Source: Phoronis australis
Lineage: Eukaryota > Phoronida > Phoronidae
Length of the DNA stretch: 64,000 bases
Direction of reading: 5' to 3'
NCBI GenBank assembly: GCA_002633005.1
Contig: NMRA01000398.1
Span: 186,607-250,606 of the forward strand
Part shown: piece after piece, positions 10,939 to 24,300 of the stretch
Position numbering within the stretch: position 1 is the first letter of the stretch
Layout: every line of letters begins with the position of its first letter
Translations under genes and position numbers: made by a program
Notes under the pieces: generated by a model
The model's database searches: none
Seen by the model: only the letters and a program-made list of their open reading frames with translations
What the model was told of the DNA's origin: nothing

Positions 10939-12253
10939 TCCCGATGGGACTGCTAGAGGTCCAGTTCTACAGAATCTGAGCAAAGTTTTTCCGAAAATAA
11001 TCAACGCGCTTTATACTGCGATAACCCAGGCATATAATTCTTAAAATTGTTTCAAAAGTCTCCCTTCACCCACAGCTGAATTAACAAATGAGTGACATCG
11101 TTACTCACACGGCCGCTTCTATAGCTATTCGACTTCGACCGACTGCATCTAAAAAGCAGATAATCGAAGGAATTATAATAATTTATTTACATTTGCAGTC
11201 ACTAACACTGCAATGATTTTTCTAAAGGAGTTAAATCGCGTGGCGAGGAAATGTCTTTCGTGATGTTTCTATTTAGAGATCCTAAAGCACCCGACTGTCA
11301 TTTATTTTTTAAAAATCGGTGAACCATGAATTAATATCATAATAACTAAAGATGGCACCCGAAAAAATTCTTTACGTCTGATTTTGTCTCAACTTTATTG
11401 CTTTAATGACTTCCACGCAAAATAGACAGGTTCTCCTCTTTCAGTAGCGCGGTTTTGCGTGTTCTAGCGTCACCATCTCGCTTTTTTCACAAGAAAGTCG
11501 AGAGTTGAGTTACATAGACGTACGGATCTCGCAAAGGAAGCAATTGTGACCACATACCTGTTTCGCTGGTGATAATACACAGAGTAGTAACAGCATTTCC
11601 CCACATTTCAAAGGAAGGGGCCCTGTCGGAGGTAGAAGGGTTCAAACATCAATGTGGTCAGTTTCCCGATAGATACCAATTGCAGATTAAGAGGGGGCCA
11701 TGGCCCCCCTAAAACTCTCCAAGATTCCATTTGGCAGTTCGGGGGTTCAAATGTCTGAGGTGCAAAATCCTGGCTAATACTGTGCCCTGGCCACCCGACT
11801 CAAAATCCTGGATCCGCCCCTAGACATCATTGCGTCTGGGTACGTCTACGCCCCCAAGACACCAAAGGGTTCCAAGTGTTTATTGACTGAATACCTACCG
11901 GGTGGGGTGTGTCCTTAGCTTGATACCAAACGTCATCATTGAAATTTTTCATTCAAAGTGTCTGGAGCCCTTTTTGCTTGAACGCAAACCAAAATAGCGA
12001 ATAAATCGTATTATTCACTCCGACCCGACTAACATTGTACGACAACTGATTTTTTTTCCTTCCCACCAAGTTTTTTTCGGGTCAGTGCATACGCATTGCT
12101 AATACTGTTTTTATGGACTTGGTTAGGCAAAAAGTCGTCAGTACAAGCGTTCTCAAGCAGTCGGTTGCATCTACACACATTTCTAAAACATTCCATGACC
12201 GTCAGTTTTGTAAGTCACGGACAGTGACGGACATCCGTCCAGACGCATGCATT
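10939..12253. other. Upstream region of the large gene, with a transposon-end fragment
   Basis: About 11690-11826 holds a perfect GGGGGCCATGGCCCCC palindrome and a terminal-looking GATCCGCCCC end, both typical of the AGGCGGATC family at 8256-9018. The segment must include the promoter and 5' UTR of the large gene, but I see no clear TATA box or initiator to point to. An in-frame ATG at 12113 precedes the preferred start at 12254. Confidence 0.4.
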
Positions 12254-12309
12254 ATGGACAGGTACATCCAAATAGCAATAGCTGTACTGCAGGCAAACGT
12301 CGTTTTAAG
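12254..12309 (+). CDS. Exon 1: signal peptide
   Basis: ATG at 12254 sits in a good start context (A at -3, G at +4) and encodes 'MDRYIQIAIAVLQANVVL', a short basic start followed by a hydrophobic run. The exon ends AG|GTGAGT in phase 2, exactly what the first EMI exon at 19570 needs. The joined sequence reads VVL-S-LTGVPNSVC, a plausible signal-peptide end before the first EMI cysteine. An upstream in-frame ATG (12113) would bury the hydrophobic part inside the protein, so I prefer 12254. The 7.26-kb gap to exon 2 is the main uncertainty. Confidence 0.6.
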
Positions 12310-15300
12310 GTGAGTGTACATGTACATGTCCCAGTCATTAACTTCTTTGAAAGCGATCTTAGACCTATAGTCTATGTTCAAGATACATAGTGTCGATAAA
12401 TTATGTTCCACTCAGTCCGGCGTGATCTCTAAATTAACCTCCCTCTTATTGAAAGCTTTCGATTTTTGAAATGTTTTAATGAATTTATCGAAATTCATAC
12501 ATATCCCGGATCCCTTTGAGTTTAATTTAAGAATCTTCCAAGAGGAAGGAATAACCAATGACGAAATGTTTTATTTGAAAATATAGTATTTGCACGATTT
12601 TACTTAATACATTTTTCGGACGACAACATGTAGTAAACATTTGCTTGAAATTCAAAACTGTACACTCATCATGTGTTGCACACGGCTCTTCCGTTAAACA
12701 GAAGACTACAATTATTATTCAATTTATAAAAATGGACTGGCATTCCTCCAATGTGAATCTTCGACCTTCACCATGAAAGAAATGGCGTCAAAATTCTATA
12801 TTTTGCTCTTCGTGGTTTAATAAGCAATGAATGAACAAAGTTTTGCTGCCGAAGCGAACACATTGCTCTACTAGAGGGGTTTGTTAACTTGCGGTAACTA
12901 TCAAACTATTAAGTTTTGTAAAAGAAAAATTATTGAAAGTAAAAACTTAAATAATCGAACAACTAAGCTATTTTAAAAGAAAAATTACCAAACTTTACCA
13001 AAAAGTTGGAGTTAAAGGAGCCTTATCATTTACTTTGTTGCAACAGGACAATTCTGCATTGGAAAATGAAGTTAGACACCAGAGAAACAGAGAATTATAA
13101 CATAAAAAGGATGAACAAGTGAAGGGACACATGCTTCCCCTCGCAAATTGGATATTGCAAGGCGAGGAATCACTTAGAAAAGGGAAATTATGCATATAAA
13201 ATATTACTAAATTAAATACTCACCAAGGCAATTTCATTTCAAATTAAAAAATATTGCTTACCGAAGTCCATAATTTCTAAAAATTGTTGTATACGCATAA
13301 AGTTTACTCTCACAAAGTTTTGATTTTGCTCATGATAATTAAAAAATTCAATAATTGTGAAAGTAAAACAAAAATGATAAGCCTGTCACAATTATACAAA
13401 CTATAAATGTTTAAAAAACATGCAGAATAATAAAACGCCTGGCTCTGATGATTTGTCAACGGAGTTCTATAATTTTTTGTGGCTAATTTATCTTTGTTTT
13501 TAGTGAGATTGCTAATAATACTTATATCATGATCATTTACCTAACAGTCAACTCCAAGGAGTAATATATATTATAATGAAGGAGAGACAGAGGGAGAGAG
13601 AGGGAAGGAGGGAGGGAGGGAGGGGGGAGGGAGGGAGAAACAAACTTTGTTTTAAATCGTACCAGTATAAAGCATACATTGTTATATGACTGGGTTGCCA
13701 GCAAAGGCACGGGCCATTAATAGCTGACCACAGAGTAAAATAAATTAAATAGACAATAAAATTAAAAAGAACAAATAAACTAACAACAAAAAATACATGC
13801 ACAGTGTAATAAAGTACAAACATAAAACGTGCCAAGAGTGGCGCAGAAGAAAACCTTATTCCGCGTGTCTATTCGCGGGAATAATGTCTCGTTGGACAAT
13901 GGTATAAGCAATGACCAATGGTACGGACAAGGCATAATGCGTATTTTATGATCTCTCACATTCTAGGGATGAGCTTATGACCACATTGGCTCCCTTTATG
14001 TTTTTATGTTTTTTTTCTGCGCCGTTCACTGTTTTCCTAAGTGCGCGCAATGTTTTCTGAAGCCTATTGATGAGTCATTCTTGTCTCGATGTATTCCAAG
14101 TTGTTCTTTGTGCTTTAACTATTTTTAATTGTAATAATGTAAACAAACCTGTTCTTAATAGTTTCATCGTGTCTTTGTATAAGGAAACTTAACTATGTAC
14201 TTAAATGGGAAAGTTGTTTAAATATTGCACAGTTAGGTGGCGCACTTGTAACATATTGCCAGTTAATTTTACTAAAGATACAAAATGGAGCTGGTTTGAA
14301 GTAAGATTTATTCGCAAGCTAATTAGTACTAACAGTTTTCTACAGAAAAATGTCGTAACGAATTAACGTTTGTGCTCTATTTGTAATGGCTAGTCTGGAG
14401 ATCTTGTTCATTTGTGCTGGTCTGTACAATGGTTTAAAATTTTTGGATGTCACTAAACCACTGGATCGCATCGAGAGGGGAGAGGGGGAGCCAACTACTC
14501 CACATCGGAAACAAACGATATGACGGTGGCTTTCCCTAACACTAACGTTGTACTCAATGCCTGCCCTTATGCATTGCTCAAGTGTAACCTATTAAATAGT
14601 ACGAAAGAGCAATTTCATCACTTGACTTGAAGTTTTGCATTAATTGACTACTGAGACAGAAAAAAAACACTTGAAAACACTGTGCGCTGATCTGTATTCG
14701 CATTCAATATTTTGTGACGCCAGGCCTATTGAAAACTAGTCTGCATGCAAAATACACGGTGCAAGGAAATTGCCGAACAGTCATTTCAAGCATTCAGATG
14801 TCACCAACTAATGTATTTTGCGTGGCTGGTTGTCACGGAATACATTCCTGTAGCCTACTGCATTGTCAATCATAGAAGGTCGGGTTTTCACTTTTGTAGT
14901 TAGCCAGGCGGGTTTGCTTGCGTAAAACTTATATATAATGGGTACCTGGCATGGAGTCGCATTGTCACGCGTGAGGTGGCTCATACATGTAGTTTTTGAA
15001 CAACATTCCTGATATCTTGCAGCTGTCGTAAGTTTTCGTGTGAACAGCACTTAAAAGCAACTAAAACTCAACCATGTTCGGCTTGGTGATCAATTTTTGG
15101 AACTTCATTGCCGCAGTTGCTCTACGATTCCTCTTACTAGGGTTGTGATAATCACAAAAATTACACTGAAAATACTTACACCGTGAAAATGAGGTACAAT
15201 ATGCCAAGAACACCAAATTTTTGTAATGGCGTCGGTTGAATCCAGTTTTTCGCAGCACTTTCTGTTCATTCTCAGTGATGGTGAATTGATCGCGTGGGAT

Positions 15301-18300
15301 AAAAGTGCTTCTTTGCTGCAGTGTCTAGAAATGCCAACTACGTGAACATTTTCGTCAGAGTCTTCGTAAATTTTCGAAAATTGGCCATGTAGGTCTCTGC
15401 TTATAAAAATTCGCCTTCCTCATGAATTTTTTTTAAACAAACACTCAGCAAACGAAATTTTAAAAAGCTCCAAAGAAGTTGCAACATTATTCCCTACATT
15501 GCTTCAAGGCTTTGCTCGGCCAATTTTGCCAGACGTTTCGTTTTTGCTTGATAATTACCGCATACACATGCGTAGACCACTTTACTTGTATCTGAAGACG
15601 AAACCAAGTCCAGTTTCTGAAAATTGTTTAAAGCGGTATTCTGCAAAACGTGATGATTTACTTCAAATATAACTTACCATAGGGCTTAGAGACAAAACTA
15701 CGTGAGAGGAATGCCAAAGCAGTTTTCATTAACCGTGATAATATGTACTTGAATTTGGCAGCTCATGACGCACTAGCTGATAAAACCACCGTTACTTTTT
15801 GAAATGGTACAAACAGTGCACGTGTTCTTCTCAGAGTCAATAAACCACTGGCAAAGGATGCATGAAAACCTAAGAACTGATAGTCAAGAAAGACTTGGAC
15901 ACAAGGTACAGGTGCTGTGTGGGCCATTGTAACATGACGGCGACATCCCGTTGCTCCCAATTTGTTCGATTGTATAGCCCAACAACAAGTTAGGAAGTTT
16001 GCCCCTCGTAGCCAATTAACTCCATTCTGGCGTTGATGGTTGGAGGGCCTGCACTCTTTTGTTTGATAATTGCTCTAATCTCCGATCAGATCGTATCTAG
16101 CCTGACTGGGGTGGGCTGATAAAAATAAAAGTTAAGTTAAGCCAGATATTATCGCACGTTCAGCACCCCTTACGTCTGGAAAAGTTACTGAACGACAGGA
16201 CGCTGTAAAGATTTAATTTGATTCAAGTATTGAACAGATAAGATAATTTACAGTAGACAAATGACAAACCGACAAACGCACACACCACACTCACGCTCAC
16301 GCATTAGGAAACCTGCCAACAAAATTAGAACGCGTGTGTACTAAAGAAAAGAAGATCCAGAGAGAAACATCTATTAGTAAATTTTTCATATTCACAACTT
16401 CCAAAATATTTATGTTTTTCCTTCTTGACTTCATTTGGAAATCTGACTTACGATAGATTCAAGTCAATTGTAACCGGCCTGAAGTGTTTTTATTCTTTTC
16501 GCTTTCTGTTCTTTTGGAGACAATTATTGCAAAACATCAACGTTGTTGGAAAGCGGTTGAAATCCTCAACCGTGAATCTCCTGAACCGCTGCTGCTGTGC
16601 ACTTACTGCTTAAACACTTCACTGCTTACCGGGATGGTCTACGTAAAAGTTCTTTTCAAGAAGGCCTGAGGTTAGCGGAAGAATGGGCAATTACCACGGT
16701 ACCGAGAGGTGTATCGCTACGAGTTCTACAGTGAGGGTATTGCTTGCAATGACTCATATTGCCTAAAGCCAAACAACAATCGGTGTTAAAATACCATCAA
16801 GCATTTCAGTGTTATTAAACTTTGGTTTGTGATCCTACTTATCTGCATCAATATGGAGACGTGGTGTAAGACGGCTAAAGGTTGACAGGCGTGATAACTG
16901 TCGCGGACCAGGTACATGCAGCCCGAATATATTGACGATGATGTATTTGTGTGTATCCGCAGTAGCTTTTAGCTTGTCTTTTTACGACCCTTAATGATTG
17001 TGAGAAGAAGCTATCATCTCTCGTAAATGCCGATAAGAACTACCCCTGCAATGGGCTTCACTGTTGCGTCTCAGCTCTTACTGTACTTTTTCGTAATTTA
17101 TTGCAGCTACACAACTTCCTCATATTTTCGCTTGGAAGTGTTTGGTAGCTAGCTATGAGTAGTTTTGTACTTTGCTATGTTGGTGTAATTGGCCCATTTT
17201 CGTGTACGCCGCATGGTAATTATTTTACTACCCGAAATAATTACTTTACGCCTCTAACAAGAATTAACTTACGTACGTAATTTAATTGCGTAAAGTAATT
17301 ATTTGCGGCGTAAAGTAATTATTTGCGGCGTTATTTAAAGGCGTAGCGTTCACCTATTTGGCCAACCACAGCTAACGTATGGCGTATGACATTTCATGTA
17401 GCTTGACCTTCGAAGCGCCGTTAGCATTTCCCTATTTAAAAGCTTTGATAGTATGCGAAGCGTTTTTTCAATTTATTTTGGCGATAAAATTATTAACTGT
17501 CGCGTAAATTGATAATTATTTTACAAAACAACTGGAAGGATTTAAATGCCGATAAAATATCGACGCAGCGGTCTTAGCCATGGCTTTCCTAAGCATTTTT
17601 AGAGTTTCACTTCTTATCATTTAACTCATCTCATCTCATCATATCTAGGCGCTGTCCATCCACTGCAGGATGTAGCCCTCCGACAATGCCTTCCAACTTG
17701 TTCTGTCTCTTGCTGCTCTCATCCATGTTGTGCCTATCGTTTTCACGATATCATCTCTCCATCTGGCTTGGGGCCGTCCTCTTGATCTTTTTCCATATCT
17801 GGGTTGCCACATCTTTTTGTCCATCTGTTGTCCTGTGCTCTGGCCACGTGTCCGCCCCATCTCCATTTCAATTTCAGAATTGTCTTGATTATGTCCATGA
17901 CTCTTGTTTGTTCTCTTATCTCTGTGTGTGGAATCCTGTCTAGTAATTTTATTCCAAGCATTTTTCTCTCCATTGCTCTCTGTGTTGTTCTTAGCTTGGC
18001 AATTGTCTGTTTTGTTAAGCTCCATGTTTGGCATCCATAAGTGATTGTGGGGATGATGCACTGGTCAAATACTTTTCTTTTCAGGGATATGGGTATGTTC
18101 TTATCTTGGAATATTTCTCTGTTTTTTTCCAAAACAACTCCATCCAGCTCTTGTTCGGATTTGTATTTCATTGGTCATACGGTTACCCATTTGTATACAG
18201 TAGTTTGTCCCAGGTATTTATATTGTGTGACTTTTTCAATGATCTTGTTCTCCACTATTACTTGTTCATCTGTTTCAAAATTTGTCATGTACTTTGTCTT

Positions 18301-21300
18301 GTCCTTGTGTATCTTTAATCCCACATTGTTGCTTTCTTCATTCAGTATATTTAAATTTGTTGCTAATTTAACACTTATGAATAATAACATTGCCGGATTT
18401 ATAGAGGGGCAAAAAGACAATTGCACCCTGCCGCACCTTCGAGAGGGAAACGAAGATGAAAGGAAATACCTTAATACGGAAGGCTAAATGTCAACAAAAG
18501 GGAAAGGGGCGACAATTAATTGCATCATCGAGAGACCCTCCGCGAATAAGTTTAAAATTTACGATTTCACAAAATTTAAAAGCGAAAATAGAGGCAATCG
18601 ATTACAACATCATGGCCCTTGTCTCTGTAACCTGTCCCTTAAGAAGTTATTAGTGAAAAGCACGAAACGGGTGGCCGCTTGGATGCCTTCAAAGGGCTTC
18701 TTCCGAGAACTGTTGCACCAACTGAATGGAAATATAATTCCAAACATAGGGATGAGCTTTAATTGATGCTATCTGTCACTTTTTCAATTTTGGTTGAGAC
18801 AATGTGATATACAATATCGAGAAGAAACGATAAGAGAGTCAGACAGATGGCTCAATTATCCCTTTCCAGAGAGGGCTCTCTGAAGAAAAATAGTTTTGCA
18901 ATATCTTTGTCTCCTTGAATAAAAAATCCAGTGAATTAATATGCTCTACGAAATCTTTTGTTTATTAATAAAACAAGAACAAATAAAATAGAATATGAAT
19001 GCCTTTTGGAACCTAACCCACTTTACAATCCAAACAAATTGAAAGTTTTTTAGTAAAGGAGGTTTGAAAAAATAATTATCTTCTGCTAACTTTTAACGGG
19101 AAAAAGGCAAGGTATGAAGTAACATGTAAATTAAACACTAATTGCTATTTAAGCAATATGTTTGTAATGTATACTTACTATGGTATCAACTTGTGAAGTA
19201 AGTCTTCAAGTGATACGTACAACACAGTGAGTATTGTACTCTTTCAAGAATGCTAGGCACATATAGCAATCTCAGAATTGTATCATTACTTTTCCAAATT
19301 TACTCGAACTTTTACTGGAGATTTATTGGAGGTCACGCTTTCCTGCCTAGTACTCAGAAAGTTGAGAATTACTCAAAATTTAGAGTACTTTTGGCTGTGT
19401 ACTTCTTGGTGATTGCTAAAGCATCAGGGATTACTCAGAGTATTTCATTAAGTTATAATTAAAAGGGACTGAGTAAAGTTTGGCGATTGCGAGTCTAAAC
19501 TTCAATCCCTTGAACGCCATCTTGTCTCCGTGTCAGAAAAGTAAAAGGAATGTTGACGTTGTGTTTCAGTTTGACCGGCGTACCTAACAGCGTGTGCACT
19601 TACTACTACCAAGTATCGTATAGCCAGTGGTACAGGCAACGTTACACAACAAGTTGCTGGGACTGGGACTTCCGGTGCACAAGATATCGGTAAGTAGTAT
19701 GGTTTGTAGTTTTGGATGAACAACATTTAATAGACGTCACTGAAATGCCGTATAACATACTACTTCTGTCCACGACACTGCTAAGGCTCTAAAACACCGG
19801 TGTTATTTCCTGTCACATGGCATTCCAAGGACATCCGAGTACGTCTTGTAATACCGGCGCCCGTTCTGAGAAAACTGAGTTAGCTGGGAGAAACCTTCAA
19901 CTTATTCATGATTAACACATAACTTAGATTTGTCTTAGTACGTTCCAAGAAAAATGACCTTAAGTTTGATTTAAGTTTTTGTCCTAAATTGTCTCAAATT
20001 TGACGTAGTTTACCGGTTTTAGAAGTTTGTAGTTTGGGGCAAAGCTAAGGTACAGACACACGCGCGCGCGCACGCATGCACGAATATTATTTGTTATTCA
20101 TCAAATGAACAGCAACTTTGAAAGAGTACCCTACCCATTAAATGTGCGAACAACCGTGCGTTTAAACTGATGGAATGCCGTTTTATTTTCGCACTGATGT
20201 AATTTTGTCCGCACAATCCGATTTTTCTATATGGCTCCCTATACATTTGGCCCCCCATCAGCAATATCCGGTTTTCTTGCTAGACTTTTGAACCGCAGAA
20301 GTCATGAAGAAACAGTTATTTAAACAGATCCATTAGTCTTATACGATAATCGAGTACTAAGTCGTATTCGGGAATTCGGAGTGTGCAGACAGGATCTTTG
20401 ACTGGTTTCTTACAGGTCAAAATACAGGGTCGCCTATAAAAGGCAAGACAAGCTAGGCTGTTGTCAGGGCTATACGGACAACGGTTCTTCGTTTTGCATT
20501 CGTAAGTATTAGTTTTGTGTTCTTGAATAATTGGAAGGAATATCTGTAATTTTCCGTATAACGTCACGGGGTGCATTACTGAAAAAAATATCCGCTAGGG
20601 CAACAGATTTTACGCAAAGTCCTACACCCGTCTTTATTGGCATAGTGTTGAGTACTATAAATGTTTTCCTCGAGCGTAACAAGCAGGACAGATGAAATCT
20701 GGTATTTCCGTTCACGCCTTACACCATTGTGTGCAGCAACTGGACCATAAAGTGAGGAATAGTTTATACATGGATTTTAAGGCCAATATTTCTCTTTGTT
20801 TGATGGATGATATCTGATACATTGCTCTTACATAGACTTAGTGAAAACACTGTTTATTTGTCCTAGCCATTCTTACTTTGAATTGCTGATGATTGAACAT
20901 GTTGTTGACTTGACGTTATGTTTTCTCAGCTCTGACACTTACTGAAGTTTAAATAACTTGTCACCCAAGCTAGAGGCTACATATATTGTCAATATGAACA
21001 ATTTACGTAAAACGTATTACACTGTACTAGAGCTATGTTAAATCAAGTAAATAATGCTTCAAACCAACATCGTAGTTCACAACATTGTCTCATTGTGGTT
21101 GGTTAGTTGAAATTTCGTGTGCGAATACAACGATGAAAGGAGTATTCCAAATTCGTTCAAGTAATCTCAACTTCATGGCAAGCGGTCGTGTAGGCGAAAA
21201 ATTACAGATTCTACCAAACTTTGCACATGTTTGAAAGTTCATAATACTTCCATAAGTACAATTGTCAGAAGGTCAGTGTGCTTCATGTGTTGCCTGGGCT

Positions 21301-24300
21301 GCATAAACAGCTGAATTTATTCCAAAATATGCTTTGCGCGACAAAACCGTTGCATAAGTTTGTCTTACACGCACAGTATAACGACGTTCTGAAAACGAGG
21401 AATATTGTATAGATTGAGCGTGTGTTTGAGAAAAATGGAAAAAAATGAGTATGCTGTCATAACTAAAGACAAAAAAAAACTTGAAGCTGGCCAGTGTGTC
21501 GGAGGCAGATTATAGGAAAGTTAAAACAGTTACCAATTTTAAAATGTTAATCGAATGTTATTAAGTAAATTGATTAACTGTGACTGTTAGGGTTGTATGT
21601 ACTTGAACGGAATATAACTTTGCAGCGCGATTCACCCATCGGTACGTACAGTAGCAACAACCCATGGTACTTGTGAGTAAATAACCTCATTTAAGCAATC
21701 GTGGTCGGTTGCATGGAATAGTTCCAAATACATGTAGGAACCCAATTAATATTACATCTTTTCACAGCAGTTGTAGACTTTGCAAAAACATATTAAAGTA
21801 TTCATCTACGAAGCTCCAATCATTGTCAGCAATGCTCTTTCATTGACTTTGCAATAATAGACTAAGCAGAAACGACAAAGGAGTATAAAATTCGCAGGCT
21901 CTACACATCAGTTGGTGCAAGTCCAATCTCAATAGGCAACTGGAACACCACAGGTTGTCATTGGTGGTCTAGTTTATTGTCACTCCCTGTAACTGACAGT
22001 ATCTGTGCTTCATAACTGGTTGCTGGGCCTAGCTAGGTGGCCACTATATTCTCTCTTCTGATGATGGTGTTTTAATAAACGACACCGAAACATGTCGATT
22101 TAGAACCGTAGTTGTTTTTATTAATAAATGCTGTGTCTTGCTATCATGGAGATTATAGGTTCTTATACTTTATTTGCTCCTGAGGCAAATTCCAGCTTTG
22201 ATACGTGTCGAAGTAAGTTTCTCGAGATTTCTGAGTGTAAATACGGCCTTCTTTTCAAACGACGTTCCTGTTGGAAGAATCCGGCCCTTTTTATTTTCAT
22301 TGGAATATGGTCCCAATTTTCAGAAACAGTTTCAGAATACTTTAAGGAAATCTCATGAAGAAATGAGGAGCGCGTTATCAAGATAAAGGGGCAGGGAACT
22401 CTGTTGTGAATGGGCGCAGACGCACAGACTTAGAGAACAGATTCACATACACATTGAATGCACACAAAACTGTTTACTATAGCAGAGAGCACTCGTTAGA
22501 CTGAAATATATTCATACAACTTACTTTACTTAATATCAGTTAATGTAATATCTGACCTCATAGGAAATCTGTGTACTTGATCAAATACGTGATGAACTAA
22601 CGATTATGTGTATGTTAAAACATAGACATGTGAATACAGACAGCCTGTAAATTAATTCTATGTTTTTACGAATCTTACATCTTTGTTGTAGATGAATTCC
22701 TGTGTTTTTATTGAAAGAATATCAGACCCTTGTTCTGTCACTGCAAAGAATATCAGACCCTTGTTCAGTCACTGCTAATGTAACACTTGCATCTCATTTG
22801 AATGATAAATGCAGATTTAAATTAAAAACACCTACTCACTGCGACATCAAATGGTTATCATGGTGAGTGGTTTTTCCCCTACATTTGTCGTAAGAATCGT
22901 TTAAAGTGTAGGCAACACTTTCCGATGTGGCAGATTTTGTAAAGAGTATTTAAATTATACTCATAACATTCGAAGTTTGGCAGAGTTACAAACCAGTATT
23001 TTGAGTATTTTGATTTAAAAAGCTGGATGGGAACATTATTATTTATGTCTGTTATTGAGACCAAACTTGGCTCAGTAATTTTTTAAACTTTAACAAAAAG
23101 ATGCATTCGCATGAAATAACAGGGCCGTAGGGAGCGGGGGGCGGGGGCACAGCCCCCCCCCCTACAAAAAATTCAGGCGTCAAGGATAAACCGTTACAAG
23201 CGACGCGTGGGGCGGAAACATTCTAGAAAAGAAAGACTGGAAAATGCGGATAAGAGAGAAAACTCAAGAGAACATTTTACAACTCTCTATCAGTGCATGG
23301 TTTACCTTTTGAGGAACCTGGCCATGACATTGTTGTTGGGGTCTCCGCTTTCACAGCACAGGTCGTCTAAATGCACTTGGAAATTTGCACGTAATCATTC
23401 ATACTAACATTTCGAAAAATCGAGAAAATTAATTTGTAAAGGGAAGTTTTTGCGGAGCGTATTAATTTACTGGATTTTTAAACTCAGTAAGCCAGTTTTG
23501 CGACTGCAAAACCATATTTTTCCAGAGGCCCCTTTCTGGCAAAGGATAGCGGAGACGACTGTCGCTTTTTTTTCTCGAATTGTATATTACTTGAGAAAAA
23601 TTGATAACCCGACACATATCATCAACTGCTGCCCATTTCTTGATTCTTGAAAATATACATATTTTCACAAAGAGTGGCCCCACGTCTGAAGGAGGCCATT
23701 GATGACATTAAAGTAACCACAGTTTTTATATTTCTACTGACAAATTCTTAAGGGTAAGCTCACGGAGAGAGGACCCAATGTTGGATTCGATTACGTTTTC
23801 CTGTTTTTTGTGAAATCGTGCAACCAACTTTCATGTTGAAGAAGGTCACTTCCTGCACTGTCGTCTGACCACACGACGGTGGAATGAACTGTCACTCTTT
23901 TCCAAGCTTAATGATGTTTAGCTTTTTCATTATTAAGGTGTCCCATTTCAGACGGGAGCCTCCCTCGTGGAGCAGTTCGAAAAAAATGTCCCTTTGTCCC
24001 ACTTTACACGTAAATCCGACACTGCCAAGTATTCACGAGGGAAGTTGTGATTCAAAATCCATCAACAAAAAAAAAAAAACACAAAACACAAAACATTCAT
24101 GCACAGCATATCAGTATCAAGACATTCGACCCAAACAACCAAAACATTGAAAAAAGTAAATTAGGATTGACCGCCATCGAAAAAGAGTCAGGAATTTTAA
24201 AGAACGGGAAGACCGTTGTTTTTAATTACACAAAAGAACTATTTCCGATGGTTAGTTATAAAATAATGTTACTGTTTCCCATATTATCACAAGAATAAGT

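Larger units (their letters stand above)
12310..19569 (+). other. Intron 1 (7.26 kb)
   Basis: GTGAGT donor and GTGTTTCAG acceptor. It contains the LINE pieces at 13420-13503 and 14268-14442, a GGGA-rich tract at about 13579-13637, copy B of the inverted dispersed repeat (15933-16204), a small triplicated motif at 17235-17333 and an RTE-like retrotransposon 3' end at 17624-18370. The remaining sequence has no recognisable exon. Confidence 0.55.

Noticed and set aside
19250-19462. Hydrophobic ORF just upstream of the EMI exon as signal-peptide exon
   Set aside because: No in-frame GT donor with phase 2 near its hydrophobic part.
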